From Alphaproteobacteria bacterium (GTDB lineage Bacteria; Pseudomonadota; Alphaproteobacteria; Acetobacterales; Acetobacteraceae), in NCBI GenBank assembly GCA_016869735.1, contig VGDL01000004.1, forward strand, positions 1-64,000: a DNA stretch of 64,000 bases. The letters are read 5' to 3'. Below the pieces are notes generated by a model. It saw nothing but the letters and a program-made list of their open reading frames with translations. It ran no database searches and was not told where the DNA came from. The stretch's first letter is position 1. Each line of letters opens with the position of its first letter. Positions 43,822 to 52,459 of the stretch are shown here, piece after piece. The position numbers and the translations under genes are program-made.

Positions 43822-44303
43822 ACTGGGCTCTCCGGCACATTCTCCGTCTGGGCGGCGCGCCAAGCGATCAGGCGTGTGGCCAGCGCGGCATCTTCCAAGG
43901 CAAGGATGGAGGCCGCGAGCAAAGCCGCATTCACCGCCCCAGCCCGCCCGATGGCAAGGGTGCCAACCGGCACGCCGGCCGGCATTTGCACAATGGACAA
44001 CAGGCTATCCACGCCCGCCAAGGCTGCGCTTTGCACCGGCACGCCAAGCACGGGCAGATGCGTCATGGAAGCGGCCATGCCTGGCAGATGCGCCGCCCCG
44101 CCAGCGCCCGCGATGATGACGCGAAGCCCCCGCCCTGCCGCTTGCTTCGCGTAGTCAAACAGGCGTTCGGGCGTACGGTGCGCGGAAACCACGCGGGTTT
44201 CATGCGCAATGCCCAGCTTTTCCAGGGTTTCGGCGGTATGGCGCAGCGTTTCCCAATCCGAACGGCTGCCCATGATCACGCCCACCAGCGTTGTTCCGGC
44301 CAT
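43818..44303 (-). CDS. purE: N5-carboxyaminoimidazole ribonucleotide mutase
   Basis: The 161-residue protein has the class I PurE signature: [23 protein letters not shown] with the active-site His, [11 protein letters not shown] and [18 protein letters not shown]. It moves the carboxyl group made by PurK. purE and purK are translationally coupled, the normal bacterial arrangement. A TTG two codons upstream is a poorer start. Confidence 0.95.
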   Translation of the reverse strand: MAGTTLVGVIMGSRSDWETLRHTAETLEKLGIAHETRVVSAHRTPERLFDYAKQAAGRGLRVIIAGAGGAAHLPGMAASMTHLPVLGVPVQSAALAGVDSLLSIVQMPAGVPVGTLAIGRAGAVNAALLAASILALEDAALATRLIAWRAAQTENVPESPV

Positions 44304-44314
44304 ATCCAACCCCC

Positions 44315-44515
44315 TCAGGCGATGATATCAGGCAAAAGCTGACTATCGAGCCAGGCGATTTCGTCCTTCAGTTTCAGCTTGCGCTTTTTCAGCCGCTGCA
44401 ACTGCAATTGATCCACTGTGCCGGCTTCCATCCGCGCGATCACGGTATCCAAATCCCGATGCTCGGTGCGGAGTTCATGCAGGCGGCGGAGCAGGGCGTC
44501 TCGGTCAGCGATCAT
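44315..44515 (-). CDS. DUF465 / YdcH family small protein
   Basis: The 66-residue protein is a predicted two-helix coiled coil of the DUF465 family, with [19 protein letters not shown] and the hallmark [19 protein letters not shown], ending PDIIA. I start it at the ATG of MIADRDALL because the upstream part of the open frame is not family-like. It lies 11 bases upstream of purE on the same strand. Confidence 0.85.
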   Translation of the reverse strand: MIADRDALLRRLHELRTEHRDLDTVIARMEAGTVDQLQLQRLKKRKLKLKDEIAWLDSQLLPDIIA

Positions 44516-44634
44516 CGCGGGGCCAGGTTCGAAAACAGTTGATGCATCTTTAGCGTAGAATGGGTTAGCATGTCCTTGCTGCCCGGGACAGGGCCAACCC
44601 ACCGGGCTGCATCACAGCATAAGGATGCTTCGGT

Positions 44635-44811
44635 ATGCGCTTGGATGCCCGGATCGCTTCCCTCAATACCCGTCATGCTGCGCTTGAGGCGCAGATTTTT
44701 GAGGAAGACCAGCGACCGAGGCCAGATGCCGAAACCCTGGCGCGATTGAAGCGGGAAAAACTTAAACTGAAGGAGGAGATGGCGCGGCTCCGTTCAGGGA
44801 AGCCGCACTAG
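44635..44811 (+). CDS. Second DUF465 / YdcH family small protein
   Basis: A 58-residue frame (start MRLDARIASLNTRHAALEAQ) shares the DUF465 ending LARLKREKLKLKEEMARL with the gene 120 bases away on the other strand, from which it is divergent. AAGGA lies 9 bases before the ATG. The protein is highly charged and helical; its function is unknown. Confidence 0.8.
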   Translation: MRLDARIASLNTRHAALEAQIFEEDQRPRPDAETLARLKREKLKLKEEMARLRSGKPH

Positions 44812-44825
44812 ACACTTGCCTGGTC

Positions 44826-44869
44826 GCATTTTCCGAGCCGCCAAGCGTTTCCACTTGGCTTGAAAATGC
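44826..44869 (+). repeat. 44-bp REP-like double palindrome between convergent genes
   Basis: GCATTTTC, CGAGCC, GCCAAGCG, TTTC, CACTTGGC, TT, GAAAATGC. It fills most of the 64 bases between the stop codons of the second DUF465 gene and trcR, where a bidirectional 3' end would be expected. Confidence 0.87.
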
Positions 44870-44875
44870 TCCGCC

Positions 44876-45427
44876 TCAGGCCGCAGCACCTTCTGCGGCC
44901 TGTGCTTCAACCGCGGCTAGTGCGCCGACGGCGGCATTAAGTTCGCCCTGCGTGCAAAGCCCCAGGATCACAGGATCACGCGGCTTGATGTTCGCGCTGT
45001 TCCAATGGGTCCTGTCGCGCACCTTGGCGATGGTTTCCTTCGTGGTGCCAAGCAGCTTCACAATGGTAGCTTCCGGCACCTGAGGGAAATTCCGCAGCAG
45101 CCAGGCAATCGCATCTGGCCGGTCATTGCGCTTGGAAACGGGAGTATAGCGCCCGCCCTTGGCCTTGGATTTCGGCAAATGGCTGACCTGCCGGGCCATT
45201 TGCAGCCGCGCTTCGCTATCTGCTTCACAGCGCTGGATTTCTTCCCGCGTCAATTGACCATTGGTGATCGGATCATAGCCGATGATCCCCTGCGCCACTT
45301 CGCCATCCGCGATGGCCTGAATTTCAAGCGGGTGCATGCCGACAAAATCGGCAATCTGGTCAAAGGTAAGGGCGGTCTTGTCAATCAGCCACACGGCGGT
45401 GGCCTTGGGCATCAATGGCTGGTTCAT
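44876..45427 (-). CDS. trcR: Cell-cycle transcriptional regulator TrcR family (DUF1013)
   Basis: The 183-residue protein matches DUF1013: AVWLIDKTALTFDQIADFVG, MHPLEIQAIADGEVAQGI, then RPDAIAWLLRNFPQVPEATI and IAKVRDRTHWNSANIKPRDP. The second half contains a helix-turn-helix-like segment. In Caulobacter the family member TrcR binds promoters in a cell-cycle-linked manner; I assume the same class of role here. Confidence 0.87.
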   Translation of the reverse strand: MNQPLMPKATAVWLIDKTALTFDQIADFVGMHPLEIQAIADGEVAQGIIGYDPITNGQLTREEIQRCEADSEARLQMARQVSHLPKSKAKGGRYTPVSKRNDRPDAIAWLLRNFPQVPEATIVKLLGTTKETIAKVRDRTHWNSANIKPRDPVILGLCTQGELNAAVGALAAVEAQAAEGAAA

Positions 45428-45534
45428 GGCATAACCTCAAGGGGCGGGCGGGCGAGAGAAACCCCCGCCTTGTTGCGGTTCCTATAGAGAGAGGCGCGGC
45501 CAGGGTCAAAACCCGCCCGCGAGAGGAGAGAGAT

Positions 45535-45729
45535 ATGGCCCCGATCGAGGAAGAAGAAAGACCGCGCCGCGCGCCGCGGTTTCAGCCGATGGTGTTTGAC
45601 GGCTGGGATGTGGCGCAGCTGCGCGAATATATCGAGGCTTTGCAGGCCGAAATCAGCCGCGCCGAGGCCGCTATTGGCGCACGCGACGCCCAGCGCTTGG
45701 CGGCGGAGGCGTTTTTCAAGAAGGGGTGA
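45535..45729 (+). CDS. DUF1192 family small protein
   Basis: The 64-residue protein has an acidic/basic N-terminus and the DUF1192 core WDVAQLREYIEALQAEISRAE, followed by a helical tail. It is small, cytoplasmic and of unknown function, largely alphaproteobacterial. GGAGAG just upstream supports the ATG. It is divergent from trcR. Confidence 0.85.
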   Translation: MAPIEEEERPRRAPRFQPMVFDGWDVAQLREYIEALQAEISRAEAAIGARDAQRLAAEAFFKKG

Positions 45730-45765
45730 ACCCCCACCCATAACTGGATGGGGGTCATTATTTTT
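45729..45765 (+). terminator. Rho-independent terminator after the DUF1192 gene
   Basis: ACCCCCA pairs with TGGGGGT, with an inner CCA/TGG extension, followed by CATTATTTTT. It separates the DUF1192 gene from the convergent hsp20. Confidence 0.75.
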
Positions 45766-45770
45766 GGGGT

Positions 45771-46235
45771 TCAAGCCGCCTGAGGCGCCGCTTCGGTCAG
45801 TGCCGCCGGTCGGCTGCCCTGCACCGGGATTTGCCGCGGCTTCAGCGCTTCCGGCACTTCATGACGCAGCGCGATATGCAGCAGGCCATTTTCAAGCCTC
45901 GCACCACTCACCACGATATGATCGGCCAGCACGAAGCGGCGTTCAAAACCCCGCCCGGCGATGCCGCGATGCAGGAAACGGCGGGTTTCTTCCGGCGCTG
46001 CCTGGGCGCGGCCCGTCACGGTCAGCGTGTTCTGATGGGCGGTGATGTCCAAATCCGCTTCCGCGAAACCGGCCACCGCCATGGTCAGCACATAGCTGTC
46101 ATCGCTGGTCTTTTCGATATTGTAGGGCGGGTAGGCCCCGGCATCGGCGCTGCCGCGCGCCGTATCCATCAACCGCGCCAGGCGATCAAAGCCAATGGCG
46201 GTGCGGAAAAGGGGGGAGAAATCAATAGCATTCAT
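45771..46235 (-). CDS. Small heat shock protein (Hsp20 / alpha-crystallin, IbpA-like)
   Basis: The 154-residue ATP-independent holdase has the alpha-crystallin domain: YPPYNIEKTSDDSYVLTMAV, LTVTGRAQ, RRFLHRGIAGRGFERRFVLAD and ARLENGLLHIAL. The C-terminal anchor reads PRQIPVQ (a QIP variant of I-x-I). An AAGGAG 10 bases upstream fixes the ATG at 46235 and lies within a ROSE-like hairpin, so translation is probably temperature-controlled. Confidence 0.93.
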   Translation of the reverse strand: MNAIDFSPLFRTAIGFDRLARLMDTARGSADAGAYPPYNIEKTSDDSYVLTMAVAGFAEADLDITAHQNTLTVTGRAQAAPEETRRFLHRGIAGRGFERRFVLADHIVVSGARLENGLLHIALRHEVPEALKPRQIPVQGSRPAALTEAAPQAA

Positions 46236-46262
46236 AGCAGGGACACTCCTTCGCAAAGCAAG
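46236..46262 (-). promoter_or_regulatory. ROSE-like RNA thermometer at the hsp20 ribosome-binding site
   Basis: On the minus strand TTGCT (46261-46257), loop TTGCGA (46256-46251) and AGGAG (46250-46246) form the short hairpin in which U(U/C)GCU faces the Shine-Dalgarno sequence with a central G-G mismatch. That is the hallmark of ROSE elements upstream of rhizobial hsp20 genes. The longer 5' leader folds were not modelled. Confidence 0.55.
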
Positions 46263-46419
46263 GTCCGTTGAGGCCAGCGAACTGCACCCGATATGCCCCC
46301 ATCTGGGCGGCAAGAGGTTTTGTCCGCACCAGGGGCCCGAATGGCGCCCCTGATGGAGCAGAAATGGACATAACCCCGCCGCCAATCAAGGGGCTGCGGG
46401 GCGAAAAACCTGTCGTGTC

Positions 46420-46443
46420 AAGAAAGGCCGAAACTTACGGCCC
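46420..46443 (-). terminator. Rho-independent terminator of rpmE
   Basis: On the minus strand GGCCG, loop TAAGTTT and CGGCC are followed by TTTCTT, 15 bases after the rpmE stop codon. The stem is short but GC-rich. Confidence 0.65.
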
Positions 46444-46457
46444 GGCGCTTGGAAGTC

Positions 46458-46682
46458 CTACTTGCGCGCGCCAATACCGGCGAAGCGCTTGTTGAACTTC
46501 GCGATCTGGCCGCCCGTATCAATGATGCGCTGTTGGCCGGTCCAGGCCGGGTGCGACTTCGGGTCAATATCCAGGCGGATGGTATCGCCCGGCTTGCCGT
46601 AGCAGGAACGGGTCTTGTACTCGGTCCCATCGGTCATGATGATGTTGATCTCATGATAGGCGGGATGGATATCGGACTTCAT
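46458..46682 (-). CDS. rpmE: Ribosomal protein bL31
   Basis: The 74-residue protein matches bL31: [38 protein letters not shown] and FNKRFAGIG. The four Cys of the zinc-binding form are not all present (one Cys, in SCYGK), so it is of the zinc-independent C- type. It has its own terminator. Confidence 0.95.
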   Translation of the reverse strand: MKSDIHPAYHEINIIMTDGTEYKTRSCYGKPGDTIRLDIDPKSHPAWTGQQRIIDTGGQIAKFNKRFAGIGARK

Positions 46683-46837
46683 GGCGCATGCTCACAAAAA
46701 ACAGGCCGCCGATGCCGACCGGCTGCCTTGGGAGTGGGGGCTATAAGGGATCGGCCCCGCCCATGCAAGCGCGTGATTGACCCAAGCCGCGCATCGGGCG
46801 ACAGGGATCACCCTGCCATCGCAAAGGTCCGGCGCGC

Positions 46838-47692
46838 GTGAGCCTCAATATCCTGTCTATCCAATCCTGGGTCGCTTATGGCCATGTCGGCAATGCCAGC
46901 GCCATCTTCCCCTTGCAGCGCCTGGGGGCAGAGGTCTGGGGCGTGCATACGGTGCAATTTTCCAACCACACCGGCTATGGCGCCTGGCGCGGCCAGGTGT
47001 TTGGCGCCGATCTGATCCGGGAATGCGTGGCCGGCATTGAAGATCGCGGCGTGCTGCCCCGCTGTGATGCGGTGCTGTCGGGTTATTTGGGCTCGGCCGA
47101 GATCGGGGCGGCGGTGCGCGATGCCGCGCTCAAGGTCAAGGCGGCCAATCCAAAGGCGCTTTGGTGCTGCGATCCGGTGATTGGCGATACGGGGCGCGGC
47201 GTTTTCGTGCGCGCGGGCATTCCGGAATTCCTGCGCGATCAGGCGCTGCCGGTGGCGGATATCGCAACGCCCAATCAATTCGAATTGGAATGGCTGACCG
47301 GGCAGGCCATCACCAGCCTGGAGGCTGCCAAGGCCGCCATGACCGCGCTGCAGGCCAAGGGGCCGCGCATTGTGCTGCTGACATCGCTCCGCACCGAAGG
47401 GACTGCGGTGGATGAGATTGAATTGCTCGCGGCTGAAGGCGGCGGGTTTTGGCGGTTACGCACGCCCATGCTGCCCCTGTCCGTCAATGGCGCGGGCGAT
47501 GCGATTGCCGCGCTGTTCCTGTTTCATCGCCTGCAAAGCGGCGCGGCGGCGCCAGCGCTGGAAGCGGCGGCTTCCAGCATTTTCGGCCTGTTGAGCCAAA
47601 CCCTGGCCGCCGGCGCGCGGGAATTGCAGGTGGTGGCGGCGCAGGCGGAAATTACCGCGCCCACGCGGCGTTTCAGGGCGGAGGCGTGCTGA
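46838..47692 (+). CDS. pdxY: Pyridoxal kinase
   Basis: The 284-residue ribokinase-fold enzyme phosphorylates pyridoxal with ATP. Motifs are ILSIQSWVAYGHVGNASAIF, TVQFSNHTGYGAW, LSGYLGSAE, CDPVIGDTGRGVFV, TPNQFELEWL and LSVNGAGDAIAALFLF. The last motif carries the catalytic Asp of the GAGD anion hole. The start is GTG at 46838. Confidence 0.93.
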   Translation: MSLNILSIQSWVAYGHVGNASAIFPLQRLGAEVWGVHTVQFSNHTGYGAWRGQVFGADLIRECVAGIEDRGVLPRCDAVLSGYLGSAEIGAAVRDAALKVKAANPKALWCCDPVIGDTGRGVFVRAGIPEFLRDQALPVADIATPNQFELEWLTGQAITSLEAAKAAMTALQAKGPRIVLLTSLRTEGTAVDEIELLAAEGGGFWRLRTPMLPLSVNGAGDAIAALFLFHRLQSGAAAPALEAAASSIFGLLSQTLAAGARELQVVAAQAEITAPTRRFRAEAC

Positions 47693-47707
47693 AACGCTCG
47701 CCTTACT

Positions 47708-48151
47708 TCAGTGCATGAAGCTCCGCGTCACATAGGCCTTAAGCGCTTCAACATCGTGGTCCTGCTTGGCGAAGCGGAACTTCACCAGGTCACGGATGCT
47801 CACAATGCCAAGCAGGGACCCATCGGTGTCGCAGACTGGCAAATGGCGGAAATAGCCTTGGTCCATGATTTCAAGCGCTGCTTCCACGGGCGTATCGGCG
47901 CCTACCATGACCACTTCGCGCGTCATGATTTCCTCAGCTGCCAGGCAGCGCACACCATTCCGCCGATCAGCGACTGATTTGACGATATCACGCTCACTCA
48001 AAATGCCGGCAACTTGCCCGGTGCTCGTCACGATCAGCACAGCGCCGATGCGCCGCGCCGCCATGATGCGGGCGATTTCCACGACCGGCGTCTCGGGAGT
48101 CACGGAAATGGCGGCGTTACCTTTCTGCCGCAGAACTGCTGCTATCGTCAT
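47708..48151 (-). CDS. CBS domain protein
   Basis: The 147-residue protein is a tandem pair of CBS domains: VVEIARIMAARRIGAVLIV with GILSERDIVKS, and AALEIMDQGYFRHLPVCD with GIVSIRDLVKF. Such stand-alone pairs bind adenosine nucleotides or NADH and modulate a partner. The partner is not evident here. It is convergent with pdxY, 15 bases apart. Confidence 0.9.
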   Translation of the reverse strand: MTIAAVLRQKGNAAISVTPETPVVEIARIMAARRIGAVLIVTSTGQVAGILSERDIVKSVADRRNGVRCLAAEEIMTREVVMVGADTPVEAALEIMDQGYFRHLPVCDTDGSLLGIVSIRDLVKFRFAKQDHDVEALKAYVTRSFMH

Positions 48152-48385
48152 GGCCGGAGGCCTCCTGTTACGAAGCTCTGCCAGCCTACCTCATCCTTCA
48201 CGCGCCTATTTCGTTGCTTTGCGCTGAAACGCAAGGCCCCCGGCACCTCGATGCCCAGGAATCCGCCGCAAGTGACCACTGCCGGGCCGGAATCAGCGCT
48301 TGCCTAGCCCCGCGCCACCATGCAAGCCTTGGTCCGGAGCGCCGGAGACGGCCCACTTGCGCCTCGCAACAGGGAGAAATCATCA

Positions 48386-49375
48386 ATGAGCCTTCAAACA
48401 ACGCGCCGCATTTTGCTGGGCGCCGGGCTTGCCGCCCCCTTCATTCGCACCGCTTCGGCGCAAACCACGTTGGAATGGGTGGCGGGGTCCGTCGGCGGCG
48501 GCTGGTACACCATGGCTGCGGGGCTTTCTTCCCTGATCCGCGAAGAAAACCCTGATCTGCAAATCCGCGTTGTGCCGGGTGGTGGCCTCGCCAATTCCAC
48601 GCGCATCAATAACGGGCAATCCCAGATCGGCTGGGGGATTGATGCCTTTGCGGCATCCGCCGTGCAGGGGATTGAGCCCTATAGCGCCAAGCACGATAAG
48701 CTCCGCTGCCTTGGCACCGGCTATTCGCCGACGGAACACCATTTCCTGCGCCATAAGGGCGCGGGGCCTGAGGATATGCGCGCCATCCTGACGCAGCGTG
48801 GCCTGAAAATCGCAGCACCCCAGCGCAGCAGCACGGATGAAATGACGCTGCAGCGCATCCTGAAATTCCTGGGCACCAGTCCGGACAAGATCAGGGCTGA
48901 AGGCGGGCGCTATTTGAACGGGTCCTACGCCGATATCGCAGCCGCCTATAATGATGGGCAGGTGGATTATCTTTACGCCGCACTTGCGCGCCCGGCGGCG
49001 ATTTTCACGGAAATCGCCCAAGGCCGCCGCGGCGGGCATATGGTCGCCTTCCCGCAGGATGTGCGCGACCATCTGCAAAAGGAATATGCCTATGCGCAGG
49101 GCATCCTGCCGGGTGCGACCTATCCTGCGCTCATGACCGGCGATGTGCCGGTGACCATGATGGATAGCGTGATCCTGGTGCATGAAAGCGTGCCGGATGA
49201 TGTGACCTACAAGATCACCCGCACACTTATCCGCAACCGGGGGCAGAGGCTCATTTCCATCCATGCCAGCATGGGTGCCTGGAACCCAACCGCATCCGTT
49301 GCCTATCGCGGTGTGCCGCTAGCGGGTGGTGCGGTGCGCGCCTTCCGCGAAGCCGGCGCCAATCCGCCGGCCTGA
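48386..49375 (+). CDS. TAXI family TRAP transporter solute-binding protein
   Basis: The 329-residue periplasmic protein has a signal peptide (TTRRILLGAGLAAPFIRTASA) and the TAXI fold signatures VAGSVGGGWYTMAAGLSSLI, NSTRINNGQSQIGWG and AAYNDGQVDYLYAAL. The partner permease is the next gene, 36 bases on. The substrate of TAXI systems is seldom known (glutamate-like acids in some). AGGGAG precedes the ATG. The 234 bases upstream of the start, back to the CBS gene, show no gene. Confidence 0.88.
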   Translation: MSLQTTRRILLGAGLAAPFIRTASAQTTLEWVAGSVGGGWYTMAAGLSSLIREENPDLQIRVVPGGGLANSTRINNGQSQIGWGIDAFAASAVQGIEPYSAKHDKLRCLGTGYSPTEHHFLRHKGAGPEDMRAILTQRGLKIAAPQRSSTDEMTLQRILKFLGTSPDKIRAEGGRYLNGSYADIAAAYNDGQVDYLYAALARPAAIFTEIAQGRRGGHMVAFPQDVRDHLQKEYAYAQGILPGATYPALMTGDVPVTMMDSVILVHESVPDDVTYKITRTLIRNRGQRLISIHASMGAWNPTASVAYRGVPLAGGAVRAFREAGANPPA

Positions 49376-49411
49376 TCGCACTATTGCGCGTGCAGATAAG
49401 AAAGCTACGCC

Positions 49412-51304
49412 ATGCGCGCGCTTGATGGGTGGCTGAAGACGGCCATCGCGCTTTGGATGGCGGGATGGGCGGCGCTGCATCTTTATTTTGGCGGCTTCGG
49501 ATTTCCGGAGCCGATCGAAATGCGGAGCCTCCATCTGCTGGTCTTCACGCCGCCGCTTTTTTTGCTTTACCCGGCGTTTCAGAAACACTCGCCACAAAAT
49601 CGGCCAAGCCTGTTTGATTGGCTTTGGACCATCGCCGCCGCCGCGCCGCATCTATGGGTTTTTGTGAATGCGGGCGCCGTCAATGACCGCATGGAATATG
49701 TGGATCCCTTCACGCCGCTGATGCTGACGCTTGGCATCATCTGCATGGTGACAATGCTGGAAGCGATCCGCCGCGCGGTGGAACCGGGGCTTGCCTGGAT
49801 GGTGGCGGGCTGCCTGCTTTACATGTTCATCGGGCATCATCTGCCGGGCGTGCTGAACACGCGTAACTTCAAGCTGAATGAGATCATTGAAGCCGCCTGG
49901 CTGGTGCCAACCGCGGGCGGGGTTTATGGCCCGCTGACCGGGATTGTCGCCACCACCATCGCGGTCTTCATCCTGTTTGGTGCCTTCATGCAGGGCAGCG
50001 GTACAGGGCGGTTGTTTTCGAATCTGGGTGCTGCTGTCGCTGGGCGCTATACCGGCGGGCCGGCCAAGGTTGCTGTTGTCACCTCAGGTCTTTTCGGCAC
50101 CATGAGCGGGTCTTCCGTTTCCAACGTCATCACCACAGGCGCGATGACCATTCCGTTGATGATGCGCGTGGGTTACCGCCCGGCGGTCGCGGCTGGGATT
50201 GAAAGTGCCGCTTCCGTGGGTGGCGCGCTGATGCCGCCCGTGATGGGCGCCGCGGCTTTTGTAATGGCCGAGATCACCAATATTCCCTACGGCGACATTC
50301 TGGTGGCCGCCGCGATTGGCGCGGTGATGTACTACTTCGCGATCCTTGCCGCTGTGCATTTTGAAGCAAAAAAACTTGGCATTGCGCCGATGGCGCTGAA
50401 GGATATTCCCGCCTGGCGCGAAGTGCTGGCCGATGCGCATCTGGTGCTGCCTATTGGTTTGCTGGTCTTCCTGATGACGGAACGCTGGAGCGGCAATTTC
50501 GCGGCCTTCTGTTCCACGCTTGCCATGGTCGGCGTTTCGCTGCTGCGCGCGCGTACGCGCATGGGCTGGCGCGCTGTGCTGAATAGCCTGGCCGATGCGG
50601 GCTTCACCATGGCGCCGCTTGCGGTTTCGATCGCGGGGGCGGGCGTTGTGGTCTCGGCACTTACGGCGACCGGTATGGTGGTGGCATTTGGCGGTATCAT
50701 CAAGGATTTGTCGGCGGGCAATCTGGCGCTTTTGCTGATTATGCTTTGCATCACCGTGCTGGTGCTGGGCCTGGGTATCCCGACCACGCCTTCCTATATC
50801 ATAGCCGCGGCGATTGGCGTGCCGCAGGTGCTGGAATTGGGCCGCCCGCTTGGCATTGATGTTTTGCAGGCGCATCTATTCGTCTTCTATTTCGCGGTGA
50901 TTGCGGATGCGACACCACCTGTGGCCGCTGCTGCTTTCGCTGCGGCGGCCATCGCCAAGGCAAGCCCCACCATTGCGAGTGTGCATGCCTCACGCTTTGG
51001 CATTGCCGGTTTCACCGTGGGCTTTGCCTTTATTTATGATCCTGGGATCATGCTGCGCGGTAGCCTGTTTGATATCGCGACGGCCACGCTCATTCAGGTC
51101 GCGGCGCTGACGTTGATCACCGCATCCTATGCCGGGTATTTGCTGCGGCCCATGGGCGTGATCCTGCGCTGGGCGATGGGGCTTGCCGGTTTGGCGGCGG
51201 CCTTCTTGCATCTGCTGCCTGATACGCAGCGCCTATTGCTAGCGCTTGGCGTGCTTTGTGGTGTTGCCCTGTGGCAGCGCCTCAGCAAGTCAGCGCCCGC
51301 ATGA
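49412..51304 (+). CDS. TRAP transporter fused permease (DctQM type)
   Basis: The 630-residue membrane protein joins a small four-helix DctQ-like part to a large DctM domain, the usual form for TAXI systems. DctM motifs visible are GGPAKVAVVTSGLFGTMSGSS, SAASVGGALMPPVMGAAAFV, ILGLGIP-type LGLGIPTTPSYIIAAAIG and ADATPPVAAAAFAAAAIAK. It drives sodium-coupled uptake using the preceding binding protein. Confidence 0.93.
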   Translation: MRALDGWLKTAIALWMAGWAALHLYFGGFGFPEPIEMRSLHLLVFTPPLFLLYPAFQKHSPQNRPSLFDWLWTIAAAAPHLWVFVNAGAVNDRMEYVDPFTPLMLTLGIICMVTMLEAIRRAVEPGLAWMVAGCLLYMFIGHHLPGVLNTRNFKLNEIIEAAWLVPTAGGVYGPLTGIVATTIAVFILFGAFMQGSGTGRLFSNLGAAVAGRYTGGPAKVAVVTSGLFGTMSGSSVSNVITTGAMTIPLMMRVGYRPAVAAGIESAASVGGALMPPVMGAAAFVMAEITNIPYGDILVAAAIGAVMYYFAILAAVHFEAKKLGIAPMALKDIPAWREVLADAHLVLPIGLLVFLMTERWSGNFAAFCSTLAMVGVSLLRARTRMGWRAVLNSLADAGFTMAPLAVSIAGAGVVVSALTATGMVVAFGGIIKDLSAGNLALLLIMLCITVLVLGLGIPTTPSYIIAAAIGVPQVLELGRPLGIDVLQAHLFVFYFAVIADATPPVAAAAFAAAAIAKASPTIASVHASRFGIAGFTVGFAFIYDPGIMLRGSLFDIATATLIQVAALTLITASYAGYLLRPMGVILRWAMGLAGLAAAFLHLLPDTQRLLLALGVLCGVALWQRLSKSAPA

Positions 51305-51331
51305 ATTTCACCATTCCCAGGAGGAAAAAAC

Positions 51332-52354
51332 ATGAAAGTCAAATTCCTGCTCGCCGCCGGCCTGCTCGCCGCGCTGCCCGCCTTTGCGCAACCGGTACAA
51401 CAAGGCCCAACCGTTGCAGCCATCCGCGCGCGTGATGCGCTGATTTGCGGCGCGCATCCGGGCGCGCCTGGCTTTGGTGTTGTTGATAGCCAAGGCGTCA
51501 ATCGCGGGCTGGATGCCGATACCTGCCGTGCGGTCGCCGCTGCGATCCTGGGTGATGCGAATAAGGTGCGCTGGGTGGTGCTGTCTTCCCAGGCGCGCTT
51601 GCCGGCCCTGCAATCGGGGCAGGTGGATATGTTGTCCCGCACCACCACCTGGTCCCATTCACGCGATACGGCCAATGGGCTCAATTTCACCGCCGTCAAT
51701 TTCTATGATGGTCAGGGCTTCCTGGTGCGGGTCGCCACCGGCGCAAAGCGCGCGGCGGATTTGGCGGGGGCGACTATTTGCGTCACAGCCGGCACGACCA
51801 ATGAATTGAACCTTGCGGATTGGGCGCGCAGCACGAATACGCGCATCCAGCCCTTGGTGTTCGAACAGAATGAGGAAACGCGCAACGCCTACAACAATGG
51901 CCGCTGCGATGCGTTTTCCACCGATGCGTCGCAGCTTGCGGGCATCCGCAGCGCGCTCCGCAACCCGGCGGAACATGTGGTTTTGCCTGATATCATCTCA
52001 AAGGAACCACTCGCCCCAGCGGTGCGCCATGGCGATGACCAGTTCTTCGATATTGTGCGCTGGACGGTTTTTGCGCTGATCGAGGCCGAGGAGCTGGGCG
52101 TCACGCAAGCAAATGTGGATGAAATGCTGAACAACCCCAACCCGGCCATTCGTCGCTTGCTGGGTGTTTCGGGCGATCACGGGCCGCTGATGGGGATTGA
52201 TCGGCGCTGGGCCTATAACGCCATCAAGGCTGTCGGCAATTATGGTGAAATATTCGACCGTAACCTCGGCAAGAATTCACCGATCAACCTGCCGCGTGGG
52301 GTGAATGATTTATGGACGCGCGGCGGCTTGATGTACGCGCCGCCGATTAGGTGA
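51332..52354 (+). CDS. General L-amino-acid ABC transporter binding protein (AapJ/BztA-like)
   Basis: The 340-residue protein has a signal peptide (FLLAAGLLAALPAFAQ) and the AapJ pattern: VDSQGVNRGLDADTCRAVAA, VLSSQARLPALQSGQVDMLS, CVTAGTTNELNLADW, CDAFSTDASQLAGIR and RWTVFALIEAEELGV. Normally it works with AapQ, AapM and AapP permease and ATPase subunits, but none lies here. Only 27 bases separate it from the TRAP permease, and AGGAGG precedes the ATG, so it is probably co-transcribed and may serve an ABC system elsewhere. Confidence 0.88.
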   Translation: MKVKFLLAAGLLAALPAFAQPVQQGPTVAAIRARDALICGAHPGAPGFGVVDSQGVNRGLDADTCRAVAAAILGDANKVRWVVLSSQARLPALQSGQVDMLSRTTTWSHSRDTANGLNFTAVNFYDGQGFLVRVATGAKRAADLAGATICVTAGTTNELNLADWARSTNTRIQPLVFEQNEETRNAYNNGRCDAFSTDASQLAGIRSALRNPAEHVVLPDIISKEPLAPAVRHGDDQFFDIVRWTVFALIEAEELGVTQANVDEMLNNPNPAIRRLLGVSGDHGPLMGIDRRWAYNAIKAVGNYGEIFDRNLGKNSPINLPRGVNDLWTRGGLMYAPPIR

Positions 52355-52360
52355 GGTGAT

Positions 52361-52397
52361 ATGGCGCGGCGCCCATAACCGCCGCGCCATTTTTTTT
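52361..52397 (+). terminator. Strong rho-independent terminator after the TRAP/AapJ operon
   Basis: An 11-bp perfect stem, ATGGCGCGGCG and CGCCGCGCCAT with loop CCCATAAC, runs into eight T residues. It starts 7 bases after the AapJ-like stop. Confidence 0.93.
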
Positions 52398-52401
52398 GGT
52401 C

Positions 52402-52445
52402 CCGTTTTCCGAGCCGCCAAGTGAAGCCACTTGGCTTGAAAATGC
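52402..52445 (+). repeat. 44-bp REP-like element, degenerate left arm
   Basis: CCGTTTTC, CGAGCC, GCCAAGTG, AAGC, CACTTGGC, TT, GAAAATGC. The outer left arm has two changes. It is the first of two tandem copies between convergent stop codons and lies directly behind the terminator. Confidence 0.82.
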
Positions 52446-52459
52446 ACCTGTCTTTGGTC

